Shown one piece after another: positions 46,186 through 54,732 of a DNA stretch of 64,000 nucleotides. Below the pieces are notes generated by a model, which saw nothing but the letters and a program-made list of their open reading frames with translations, was not told the DNA's origin and did not search any database. The DNA is from Aphidius gifuensis. Lineage: Eukaryota; Arthropoda; Insecta; Hymenoptera; Braconidae. Every line of letters starts with the position of its first letter. The stretch's first letter is position 1. The DNA is taken from contig NC_057789.1 of the NCBI RefSeq assembly GCF_014905175.1, positions 19,732,555 through 19,796,554 on the forward strand, given 5' to 3'. A program made the position numbers and the translations under genes.

Positions 46186-46217
46186 AGAAAATTTAACAAA
46201 TTGTTTTGTTATTTATA
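46186..46217 (-). promoter_or_regulatory. TATA/TCAGTT core promoter
   Basis: Minus strand TATAAAT with its first T at 46217 and TCAGTT with its first T at 46186: 31 bp apart, 31 bp before the ATG at 46155. Confidence 0.75.
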
Positions 46218-46264
46218 GTTATAAAGCAGTCAAAATTTTTTCTATATCTTCCTTTATCTATATC

Positions 46265-46896
46265 TCAATCTTTATCGATACACAGGAAGCAATATTTTTC
46301 TTTCCAACGATCCACACACATCTGCCGGAATTTGCTATACTCCATATCAATGTTAACATGATCGTGATGTATATGCTTTAAATTCGTATCATCTTGTGGA
46401 AAGATAATCAAAAAATTAATATTATCACGTATCAAGTGTTTAGGTATTCGCGCATATGATTGACATAAATAAAATGAATCAACAGCTTTATGTCTTCCCA
46501 TACAAAAAAATGCTTTAATATGGTCCTGCTTTTCAGTTGCAACGTCGTCAAATATAAACAAAGAATTTGGTTTTGCTTCATCAACTGGTACAACTTGATC
46601 GTTGTCTGAAAATTTATAATAATTTATTTAATTTCTGGTTCTAGTAACTTTTCTAAATATTGGTATTTTAGTTGGTATAATAATTTACTATAAATATAAA
46701 TATTTGCAAATCGTAAACCATTTGGATCAACAATTAAACGTTCGTTTTTACCACAATTTCCTCCAATTATCGCACATCTTATTGTATTTGGTAGTAAATC
46801 ACCATGTCGTTTTTCTTTTAAACCATTACCACTTTTCGATGTAATTATATCAAAGTTTATAACTGGTAATTTTAGAGCTTGTTTCTGGTATTCCAT
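46265..46896 (-). pseudogene. Polinton B genome-packaging ATPase, broken
   Basis: Starts at the ATG at 46896 (MEYQKQALKLP). HGDLLPNTIRCAIIGGNCGKN is the Walker A region, with Asn where Ser/Thr is expected. NGLRFANIYIYSKLLYQ follows. TAA at 46624-46626 interrupts; the rest has Walker B SLFIFDDVATEKQ, then GRHKAVDSFYLCQSY and NLKHIHHDHV. A premature TGA at 46265-46267 follows CIDKD, where relatives extend further. It would pump DNA into capsids. Confidence 0.85.
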
Positions 46897-46903
46897 CGTG
46901 ATG

Positions 46904-46958
46904 AACACTGAGCTCAAATCATATAAATTCAACCGTTTTATACCAAAGCAAATCAGTC
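46904..46958. promoter_or_regulatory. overlapping bidirectional promoter (ATPase / PLA2 gene)
   Basis: Plus strand: TATAAAT at 46922 and TCAGTC at 46953 (31 bp), ATG at 46970. Minus strand: TATAAAA with its first T at 46942 and TCAGTG with its first T at 46911 (31 bp), ATG at 46896. The two TATA boxes lie between the two start sites, so each transcript start is close to the other gene's control region. Confidence 0.8.
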
Positions 46959-46969
46959 TGTTATAAGCT

Positions 46970-47458
46970 ATGATTGAGCATACATCAAAAAAGAAAAAGA
47001 ACAAAAAACGTTGTGGAAAAGGAATACTAAATAAAATAATTAACAAGTTACCATTTAAACTTCATCTGCCTGGTTATTCATATTGTGGACCAGGTACCAA
47101 GTTAGAAAAACGTTTAGCAAGAGGAGATCCGGGAATTAATCCTTTGGACGCAGCCTGTAAAAATCACGATATTGCATATTCGAAAAATCGCAACGACATC
47201 AAGGCAAGAAACGCAGCTGATGATATTTTCGCTCGTGAAGCAGCTAAACGTATTTTTTCGAAAGACGCTAGTTTAAGTGAGAGAGCAGCAGCTACATTCG
47301 TTACAGGAGCAATGAAAGTAAAATCAAAATTTGGTATGGGTTGTAATGAAAAAAAGAAAAAGAAATGTACGAGAAAAAAAAAAAAACCATTATCTTCGTT
47401 GAAAAATAGAAAAATAAAAAAAAAGACTGGAGGAAAATTAATAAAAAATAAAAAATAA
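46970..47458 (+). CDS. phospholipase A2-domain capsid protein (parvovirus VP1u-like)
   Basis: 162 residues. Basic start (TSKKKKNKKRCGKG), then the secretory-type PLA2 core: calcium loop YCGPGT, and DAACKNHDIAYS with the His-Asp catalytic pair. Then AADDIFAREAAKRIF helices and a lysine-rich tail. In parvoviruses such a domain acts inside the particle to break endosomal membranes; the same use here is inference. The frame continues past its TAA (47456-47458) into the pX-like region, so the two could once have been one protein. Confidence 0.85.
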   Translation: MIEHTSKKKKNKKRCGKGILNKIINKLPFKLHLPGYSYCGPGTKLEKRLARGDPGINPLDAACKNHDIAYSKNRNDIKARNAADDIFAREAAKRIFSKDASLSERAAATFVTGAMKVKSKFGMGCNEKKKKKCTRKKKKPLSSLKNRKIKKKTGGKLIKNKK

Positions 47459-47870
47459 CGTGCAGTTAAAAAAAAGAAAATAACAAAAAAGAAAATATCA
47501 TTTTCATAAATCGTACAAGCAGCAAAACAAGCAATGAAGGGATCAAATAATTCATCAGTTGCAATTAAATCAGCATGGTGGCAAGAAAGCTATTACAGTA
47601 CCTAGAGTTTTACCAGTTGCTAAACATATCGGTGGTGCACTACCACTTTTAATCCTGATTTTCTCAGCTATATCAGCATTGGGTGGATTAGTTGGTGGAG
47701 CATCTGGTGTTGTCAAAGCTATCAATGCAGTAAAGACAAGTAAAGAACAATTAAATGAAAATAAGCGACACAATAAAATGATGGAATCAATTGCAATAGG
47801 AAAAGGACTTTATTTAACACCACATAAAAGCGGTATGGGACTTTATCTCTCTCCAAAAAACTTCAACTGA
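47459..47870 (+). pseudogene. pX/pVI-like hydrophobic core protein
   Basis: The first part (to about 47575) is in the PLA2 frame, with a TAA near 47507, and includes AAKQAMKGSNNSSVAIKSA. After a frameshift the 47559 frame reads GGKKAITVPRVLPVAKHIGG, a hydrophobic LPLLILIFSAISALGGLVGG, a helix (KQLNENKRHNKMMESI) and GLYLTPHKSGMGLYL. These blocks are typical of adintovirus/Polinton pX-type proteins; Gly-Gly sites are likely targets of the adenain-like protease. Its TGA overlaps the protease ATG (TGATG). Confidence 0.68.
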
Positions 47871-48232
47871 TGCTACCACAAAGAGCTTTAACTGACGGTG
47901 ATTTATTAAAATTTGCTAAACAATCAAAAATTGCTAATTTCCGTGGAGTTTTTATGCGAAATGATATGCCAAAAGATGGACCTTGGAAACAAGAGTGTGG
48001 AATCATTAATTTAGATGATGAAAGGAATCCTGGAACACATTGGGTAGCATATAAAAAACTCAATAAAAATTCAGCAATATACTTTGATAGTTTTGGCAAC
48101 TTACAGCCACCGAAAGATCTTGTCAGTTATCTTAATGTTGGTAGCATCAATTATAATCATAAACGTTATCAAGATTGGAATACGTATAATTGTGGACATT
48201 TATGTCTCGCATTTCTCACAGGAAAACTATAA
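47870..48232 (+). CDS. adenain-like cysteine protease, intact
   Basis: 120 residues. Catalytic His in GTHWVAYKKL, acidic residue region IYFDSFGNLQPP, and the catalytic Cys in NTYNCGHLCLAFL: all three in one open frame. FRGVFMRNDMP near the start is typical. It would process virion proteins. The ATG overlaps the previous stop and its TAA forms part of the TATA box of the next gene. This is one of the few undamaged genes of the element. Confidence 0.92.
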   Translation: MLPQRALTDGDLLKFAKQSKIANFRGVFMRNDMPKDGPWKQECGIINLDDERNPGTHWVAYKKLNKNSAIYFDSFGNLQPPKDLVSYLNVGSINYNHKRYQDWNTYNCGHLCLAFLTGKL

Positions 48233-48263
48233 AAGCAGAAGAAAAGAAAATTTCCAATCAGTT
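48228..48263 (+). promoter_or_regulatory. penton core promoter overlapping the protease stop codon
   Basis: TATAAAAG at 48228-48235 contains the protease TAA (48230-48232). TCAGTT at 48258 is 30 bp downstream; the penton ATG follows at 48281. Confidence 0.75.
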
Positions 48264-48280
48264 ATTTATCAACCTTGACA

Positions 48281-48954
48281 ATGAACGATACGTTTACTTT
48301 TTTTAACTCACCGGTAAATCTTCAGTCTTAGAAACTGATTACTTTCCACCCATACAATTATCAAGTGAAAAAAATTATTCATTAGCACTTATTTCATTTT
48401 TATCATTTAATTCATTACCAAATATCGATCATGAAAATAATATGATTACATATTTGAACAGTTATGATACAATTGAAATACCAACTGGAAGTTATGAAAT
48501 AGATGATCTAGCTGCTTACTTAGAAAAATATAATATCAAAATTACATATAATAAAAATACTCTACATTCATATATTACAAGTGAAAGAGACATTGATTTT
48601 GTAAAACCAAAATCACCAGCACGTTTACTAGGATTTACACCGAGAATATTGAGTTCTAAAACAAAATATGAATCAAACTACCCGATTAATATTTTAAAAG
48701 TGAATACATTGAGAATCGAGTGCAACATTACAACAGGAGCTTACGTGAATCAACAACAAAAGTTCATACAATATATACTTTTTTCCTGCTGTACCACCTG
48801 GTTATAAAATAATTGAAGTACCAGCTCATCCAATCTATTTACCAATTACTGTTAAAACCATTGATCATTTACAATTAAAATTGTTGATCAAAACGGAAAA
48901 TTAGTGAATTTCCGTGGTGAAACAATAACCATTACGTTACACGTAAAATCATAG
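48281..48954 (+). pseudogene. Polinton B minor capsid (penton-type), frameshifted
   Basis: Starts MNDTFTFFNSP. After a frameshift near 48315 it reads SVLETDYFPPIQLSSEKNYS, NSYDTIEIPTGSYEIDDL and ARLLGFTPRILSS. After another near 48770, FFPAVPPGYKIIEVPAHPIY and, after one more near 48880, NFRGETITITLHVKS to TAG at 48954. These are the standard vertex-protein blocks. Three frame changes in 670 bp. Confidence 0.8.
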
Positions 48955-49000
48955 GAATGGGAATTTGCTTCAATTCACGCGTTATAAAACGTGGGCATCG

Positions 49001-49037
49001 TATAAAAGCAGCACATCATGGACACCTCCAGTCAGTC
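49001..49037 (+). promoter_or_regulatory. major capsid core promoter
   Basis: TATAAAAG at 49001 and TCAGTC at 49032, 31 bp apart. A second TATAAAAC is at 48983. The leader to the MCP ATG would be about 130 bases. Confidence 0.75.
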
Positions 49038-49165
49038 CAGCAGCAGTCAAGAAGTTGACATCTCAGAATATAAATTACCTGCAGAGTCTAGGTCTAAAAG
49101 TAAAAAAAAATTTTGGAACTTTAATTGGATAAATATAACTTGTCTTAATTGTTTTACACGTCAAA

Positions 49166-50413
49166 ATGAGTGATGAAAATATTTTCGATATAAACGCGCC
49201 AGTTCAATTTAACAATGAAATATCCAACTATGAGCTACATGCTCATCAGTCATTTGGATCAACGAGCTTCGATAATAGTGATGAAATAAGAATATCAATA
49301 CAGAATCAAGATTTGTTTGTTCTACCATCAAAAAGCTACATACGTATGAGTGGAAAATTAACGCAAGAACATGTTGCTGTAAATGCAAAAGATCCACTTG
49401 CTGATATTTATCCTTTAACGTTAGTAAATAATGCTATGTGTTTTTTGTTTGATGAAATGCGTTATGAATTAAATGGAGTTTTAATTGATAAATCAAAGAA
49501 TGTTGGTATAACATCTACAATGAAAAATTATTTGTCATTAAGTTCAAAAATGAATTATGAAAATGCAGGGTGGATAAATCAAAATGGTATGAAATTGATA
49601 AATGATGATGGATATTTTGATATATGCGTTCCATTAAATATAATTTTTGGCTTTGCTGAAGATTATCAAAAAATAATTGTCAATGCGAAACATGAACTCA
49701 TTATGATACGATCACGTTCAAATTTGAATGCGATCGTACTAGATAATGAGAGAGTTCCTAATATGCCAGAATTTGATTTAAAACTTACAAAAATTGAATG
49801 GCTTGTACCGTATATAATGTTATCAAACAAAAATAAAATTAATATAATGAAATATATACAAAAAGATCCTGTCATTTCTATTGGATTTAGATCGTGAGAC
49901 TTATATGAGTATCCATTGCTGCCACAAACAACTCATCATATATGGACAGTGAAAACTGCAACTCAACTGGAAAAGCCACGTTATGTTATTCTTGGTTTTC
50001 AATCAAATAGAAAAAATGATTGGCAAAATGATGTAACACATTTTGATCATTGTAAAATAACAAATGTTAAACTTTATCTTAATTCTCATATTTTTCCATA
50101 TGGGAATTTGAATCTTGATATTGAAAAAAATCAATTTGCTTTATTATATGATATGTATGCTAATTTTGCAGAGTCTTACTATGGCTCAAAAATAGATTTA
50201 GTAACAAAAGATAATTTTATTAAAAAATCTCCATTAATTGTTATTGATTGTAGTAAACAAAATGAGTTTTTAAAGACTGGTGCTGTAGATGTACGCTTGG
50301 AATTTGAATCAAAAGAAAATTTTCCTCAAGGAACGACAGCATATTGCTTAATTTTACATGATAAAATAATTGAATATAGACCAATAAGTGGAATAGTACA
50401 TAAGTTAACATAA
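49166..50413 (+). pseudogene. mcp: Polinton B major capsid protein (double jelly roll), one stop
   Basis: 415 codons in one frame. Begins MSDENIFDINAPVQF; first jelly roll with YELHAHQSFG and LVNNAMCFLFDEMRYELNG; second with QLEKPRYVILGFQSNRK, DHCKITNVKLYLNS and VDVRLEFESKENFPQGTTAY. A single in-frame TGA at 49895-49897 stands in a block (FRS-stop-DLYEYPLLPQ) where relatives have Trp. Otherwise well preserved. It forms the capsid shell. Confidence 0.9.
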
Positions 50414-50496
50414 ATTAATTGTAACCTATGGTTTTAATTAAATAAAAACAAACGAAAATAATTTGATTTAGTGTATTTATTTATTTATTTATTTAT

Positions 50497-50838
50497 TCAC
50501 ATTTCCTCATCATCATCGAAATCACGTAGATCATATGTACTATCATCTAATATTACATCTTGGTTATTTTCACCATCAAGAACCATGGTTAGTGTTCCTT
50601 TCTTGACAGCATTTTCTAGCTCCTTAAATTCTTGATCATCTTGATTAAAATGTGTAGCAAATCTTTTTGGTAGATATGCATAATTTTCATTGTTGATTTC
50701 AACTGTTAGTGCTGGACCATACTTTGATGTTGGAAATCTCGCTACTTTAGTAATTTTATAAACTACTTTTCTCTTAAAATCTTTTAATGATTTGCGTTCG
50801 TTAGCTTTTTGAAGTTTTTTTGCTTTTGCAAAACCCAT
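50497..50838 (-). CDS. small possible OB-fold / ssDNA-binding protein, with leader intron
   Basis: 113 residues, intact. Basic start (GFAKAKKLQKANERKSLKDF), then beta-rich VVYKITKVARFPTSKYGPAL, NENYAYLPKRFATHF and LTMVLDGE, and an acidic tail (DFDDDEEM). The YKITKxxRxxTKYGPA...LPKR pattern recurs in arthropod DNA viruses and transposons and suggests a nucleic-acid-binding OB fold; the acidic tail resembles those of ssDNA-binding proteins. This is inference. A 5' intron (50848-50947; GTAAGT...TTTACAG) precedes the ATG. Confidence 0.6.
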   Translation of the reverse strand: MGFAKAKKLQKANERKSLKDFKRKVVYKITKVARFPTSKYGPALTVEINNENYAYLPKRFATHFNQDDQEFKELENAVKKGTLTMVLDGENNQDVILDDSTYDLRDFDDDEEM

Positions 50839-50984
50839 TTTTAATATCTGTAAATGGAAAAGTTATTTTTTAGTTAAAAAAATAATTAAAAAACAATGAT
50901 AATATCAATAAGTTAATAAAAATTTATAAATATATGATAAAACTTACTTGTTGGTTTCTAAGACTGGGCGCACTACAGCTGATG

Positions 50985-51030
50985 GACTGAACGATGAGTG
51001 ATGCTTAGTCTCTGTGCACGAGAATATATA
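50985..51030 (-). promoter_or_regulatory. promoter of the small OB-fold-like gene
   Basis: Minus strand TATATATT (from 51030), TCACTC 29 bp downstream (51001) and TCAGTC at 50990. Confidence 0.5.
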
Positions 51031-51079
51031 CTAAATCTCAGGTCCCCCACCAACGAAAAAGTTCCCTTTCCTCTTTTCA

Positions 51080-51245
51080 CTAAGAGTGGGGGAACGTTGT
51101 GATTGGTTAATATTTTGTGGGAGAAGGGAAAAACAGGTTATGCTTATCCCTACTATAAATTTTTTAAGAGTGGGGGAACGTTGTGATTGGTTTAAATTTT
51201 GTGGGAGAAGGAAAAATCAGGTGATGCTTATCCCGAATAAAAATT
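51080..51245. repeat. two ~85-bp tandem copies
   Basis: AAGAGTGGGGGAACGTTGTG with ATTGGTT, TTTTGTGGGAGAAGG and ATGCTTATCCC occurs twice. Further downstream (51498-51545) TGTTCAAACATGTTAAAACT is repeated in tandem. Confidence 0.75.
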
Positions 51246-51709
51246 TTTCTTCTTAGAAAATAGTTTTTACTTTCTATTATTCTAATCTTTTAATCTTTTA
51301 GTCCTATAATCTTCTTCATGGAATTTATAACAATAGATGTAAAAAAATATTTTTTTGAGAAAAAGCTAATAATTCCTGTTTGAACATGTTTCAGTATATT
51401 TTCTAAAATTTAATCTTTTAATCCATTGTCGTCAGATGATTCATCAATTTTTATAACAATGAAATCTAGATAGAATTTTTTTCTTTTTCTGTTCAAACAT
51501 GTTAAAACTTGTTCAAACATGTTAAAACTTGTTGAAACTTGTTTCTATTATTTTATTATACAAACTAAATCTTTATTTTTTTTTATATCTTATATTTAAA
51601 GGAAGGAAGGATAATTCTAAAAAAATTAACAACTTTTAAAAATTCGGTTTTGCATCATTTATTCATTAATAAAATTCAATTCTCCATTGTCAGTTCCTTC
51701 TTTACATTT

Positions 51710-52482
51710 TTAACAATCTTTTTCTAGTACATAATAAGATATTCCAACATCATCTTCACAATTATTTTGTATTGGATGTTTTTTACATCGTTTTAATTTT
51801 GAAATTGTTGGATTTGAACGTTGTTCTACTGATAATTTTTCCCAAATTTCATCAATTTGATGTGATGCAAATTTTATAATAGCCATCACTGGAAGTGCAG
51901 CAATATCTTTTTGTGTCAAGTCAGTTATATTTTCAACTGCACAAAAATGTAAAATGGATTTTTTCATGTTGGCTCTTGTTGAAAATTTTTTAATATACCA
52001 GTATTTGTATCTCTGTGCATTTTCATATGCACATTTGTAAGAACTGCATAAAGGATGTGAATTCATATGTCGTATTGCTGGACGTTCCATCTCTAATATT
52101 TTTATATCTGGACATCCCAAGTCTTCCAAATTAAAAATTGTCATTAAAACGGATTAAAACGTAAAATAAATGTTAACCATTTTTTTCTATCTTCACCTTT
52201 GACAAATAAATAATTAAACTTTCCAACTAATTCTTCAATGATTATTGTTGATACGTTATTATATTGATCATGACCAGCTTCCCAAGATATCCCATGATAA
52301 TTTTTTTCACAATTATTCACAGTGTTTTTATATTCTTCTGTTAGATGTGATTTTTCACAAGGTGGTTTGAATATTTTTATAGTTGGTGAAGATCTTGAAT
52401 TTATAGGTTGGATAACCAACTCTTTTACAACAAATAAACCTTGAGGTTCTTGAAATCCTTGGAAATCAATGAATGCTGACAT
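51710..52482 (-). pseudogene. uncharacterised Polinton B protein, frameshifted
   Basis: The first part (52482-52144) reads SAFIDFQGFQEPQG, IKIFKPPCEKSHL, NYHGISWEAGHDQ and LFVKGEDRKKWL. A frameshift near 52150 leads to the second frame (52144-51710) with TIFNLEDLGCPDI, HPLCSSYKCAYENAQRY and a helical, Cys-containing C-terminus (KRCKKHP...). The family is widespread next to insect mobile elements in my recollection but has no known function. The DFQGF start and later acidic NLEDLG motif could fit a DEDD-type nuclease; unproven. Promoter at 52538-52569 (minus TATAAAAGA, TCACTA 31 bp on). Confidence 0.6.
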
Positions 52483-52537
52483 TTTGTTTCAAGATATATC
52501 TATTCAACTCAACTCAACTCAACTCAACTGAATAGTG

Positions 52538-52569
52538 ACCAGTTCTGAACTGATAAAATTTCTTTTATA
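52538..52569 (-). promoter_or_regulatory. core promoter of the 52.5-kb gene
   Basis: Minus strand TATAAAAGA from 52569 and TCACTA from 52538, 31 bp apart. The leader contains a TTGAG pentamer array (52506-52530). Confidence 0.55.
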
Positions 52570-52856
52570 CCTCTGAATAACCACTCCCCTCTTTTTTTTA
52601 TCCCTTCCACTTCCTATTTACCCCTACCATTTTTTTTACCCCCTCTACAACTTATTTTACAAACATCAAATAGTTGATAAAATAATGAAACTACTTACGA
52701 TACTTTCTGTAATTTGTCTTGATGATGCAAGAGCTAAGGTTCCAACCTATAAAATGATTGGTCCTCAGTTCGAAGCATCATCAAGACAAATTTTTTTTTA
52801 ATTTCATCAACATTGTTTTTATATATCAATATGAAATAGAAAAAAAAAAAAAATAT

Positions 52857-52955
52857 TCCTTCGAGCCGGATTCGAACCAGCGACCTCTGGATATCTCTTA
52901 TATTTTAATCAAACTAATTACAGTCCATTGCTTCTACCAACTGAGCTATCGAAGG
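52857..52955 (-). tRNA. tRNA-Tyr (GTA) with intron
   Basis: Acceptor stem CCTTCGA/TCGAAGG pairs perfectly, with discriminator A. D arm TAGCTCAGTTGGTAGA, anticodon GTA in GGACTGTAA, an intron of about 22 bp right after the anticodon loop base, then TCCA, and T arm GCTGG-TTCGAAT-CCGGC. Tyrosine tRNA genes of animals carry an intron at this place. It lies within Polinton B, 150 bp inside the right inverted repeat. Confidence 0.82.
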
Positions 52956-53019
52956 CAATTTAGTTCTTCATTGTATAATATATGAAGGAGGATTCTTTTA
53001 CCGATAGGATATAGCATAA

Positions 53020-53092
53020 TCTCATGTTTGTTTCAGAGGATAGCGTGTAAACTCTCATGCCAAGGGTCCGAGTTCAAATCCCGGTTGGGGAA
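53020..53092 (+). tRNA. tRNA-like fragment
   Basis: Has a T-arm/B-box block CCGAGTTCAAATCCCGG and an AGGATAGCGTG leader, but no matching acceptor stem. Probably a pseudo-tRNA, next to the tRNA-Tyr gene. Confidence 0.3.
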
Positions 53093-53104
53093 AATATTTT
53101 TTTT

Positions 53105-53585
53105 TTCTATAATAAGAACTATTTTACCGACATATCCCGCAGGCATTTAAAAATTCAAAATTAAAAAATTCAAGATGGCCTCCTATGAAAAAAAAATAAT
53201 AATTCAAAACTATTTTACCGACATATTCCGCGGGCATTTAAAAATTTAAAAATTCAAGATGGCCTCCCATGAAAAAAAATAAATAAATAAATAAATAAAA
53301 TAAATAAATAAATAAATAATATAATAATAATAAAAATAAATAAATAATATAATAATAATAAAAATAATAATAATAATAGAAATCCATTATGCAATCTTAC
53401 GAAATTAAATCGGGACCCCCCATGATGACGATGCTCTAATTAATTAATTAATTCGCGGACCCCTGGGGTGGGCCCTCGCGCATTCCGCGAAATCACCCGC
53501 GCATCACAGTGGGGGGTCGCGGGTTTCGCGGAGGGAAGGGGAGCACAGCAGGGGGCTGGTCCAGAACTCTCCTATGTATACTACT
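53105..53585 (-). repeat. right terminal inverted repeat of Polinton B
   Basis: Reverse complement of the left end, with longer AATAAATA tracts. At its inner edge the ~85-bp block with AACTATTTTACCGACATATT and AAGATGGCCTCC is present twice in tandem (53105-53190 and 53205-53270). Confidence 0.9.
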
Positions 53586-53591
53586 GTAAAA
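53586..53591 (+). repeat. right target-site duplication GTAAAA of Polinton B
   Basis: Direct copy of 36895-36900. Confidence 0.9.
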
Positions 53592-54732
53592 AATGTAAAC
53601 TTCAATTTGTAGTCACATGTTAGTCTTATTTTTCATGAATTAACCAAAAAATATATTTAATGTTCGAATGTAGGAAAAAATATAAATTGAATGTAATTGA
53701 TTTAAAAAATAAATGAAACAAAAATCTGGCTAGTCAGGGGACCAACAGACAGCTGAGTTTTGACCCGGAACACAGATTATTCTAATTCCGTCAACCCTAT
53801 TCTAAATAGATAGCAACAATAATAGTATACTAATATTACGTTGAAATGAATGTGTATGAATTGTATCCATCCTTTCTATAATCGTCCAGCACAACCCTCA
53901 GTCGGCCATGTTTGATGCCCGCGCGACGACCTTATCCCAGCCGTCGATTAATCTTCAGACCTTGCTTCATGGAATTTCTATGAATTGACTTGAAAATTAG
54001 GCAACATGGCTTAAAAAGACGAAGGCGCGCGAATTTGAATTGCACATTTGAATTTATTGAAAAAAATATTGCTGAAGAATTAATTTAGATTAGGTATTAA
54101 TTTATTTGATTACATCCTTTTCTTAACTATTTTCGCCATAATTAATCAATAGAAAAGCTATTGGCAAATGTTGCTAATGAAAGGATGTACACGGAAAAAA
54201 ATTTACCGTAGATTTTACTATGGTCCCACAGTATTCAAGAAACATCGGTCAACTAATACATTTTTTACAGTAAATATTAAGAAAAAAAAACAATGCTGTC
54301 ATCAAAAAATTGCAATGGACCATCGCAATGTTTGAGATTTTGATTTTTTACTTTGTATAAAATAAAAACTTCAACGTAACATGAAAATCTTTACAAATTT
54401 CAGTTGAAAAAATTATTATGCATCTTTTCAAATACTACAATGTACCATAGCAATTTTTATAAGTTTCTAATTTTTGCTTTAGCACATCATCAAACTTGCT
54501 GTGCATAATGTAGTTTTTACACTGTAAAAGAAAAATAATTAGTTTCACTATGTTACTATAGTACTGAGGGACGTTTTCGGAAATATGGTTTAACATATTA
54601 TTTTTTATAATTTTTTTTACGATGTGCATTTTAAATTCTACGATAGTAACATAGTTAAAATTACTCTGCTGAGGTAAAACCGGTTTTTATTATGGTTTTA
54701 GTAGACTTTACTTGTTCAATAGATAGTCTTCC
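53592..54732. other. intergenic DNA right of Polinton B
   Basis: No gene. From about 54190 it holds ACTATGGTCCC / ACCATAGCAATTTT motifs that recur inverted or direct at 58.6-59.1 kb. Confidence 0.4.
54520..54600. repeat. inverted copy of a repeat at 58798-58880
   Basis: Contains CACTGTAAAAGAAAAATAAT, TTAGTTTCACTATG and GAGGGACGTTTTCG; the reverse complement, slightly diverged, is at 58798-58880. The pair flanks the truncated copia element. Confidence 0.65.

Larger units (their letters stand above)
36901..53585. mobile_element. Polinton B: complete Maverick/Polinton element, 16,685 bp
   Basis: Bounded by inverted repeats starting AGTAGTATACATAGGAGAGT and by a 6-bp target duplication. Contains the full Polinton set: polB, integrase, packaging ATPase, protease, penton and major capsid, plus PLA2, pX-like, a poly-SIM gene and smaller genes. 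Genes left of 44.3 kb (poly-SIM, polB) and the structural block at 46.97-50.4 kb run rightward; integrase, the 45.2-46.2 kb gene, ATPase and two right-end genes run leftward. Several single stops or frameshifts and a deletion in the integrase make this copy defective. Confidence 0.95.

Noticed and set aside
49018..49173. A 51-codon ORF ahead of the Polinton B major capsid gene, overlapping its ATG by 8 bp
   Set aside because: Its ATG lies upstream of the inferred transcript start (TCAGTC at 49032), so that promoter would not include it. No recognisable motif.
52506..52535. A pentamer array (CAACT)n considered as a telomere-like repeat
   Set aside because: Only a few units, located in the leader of the 52.5-kb gene; more likely local slippage.
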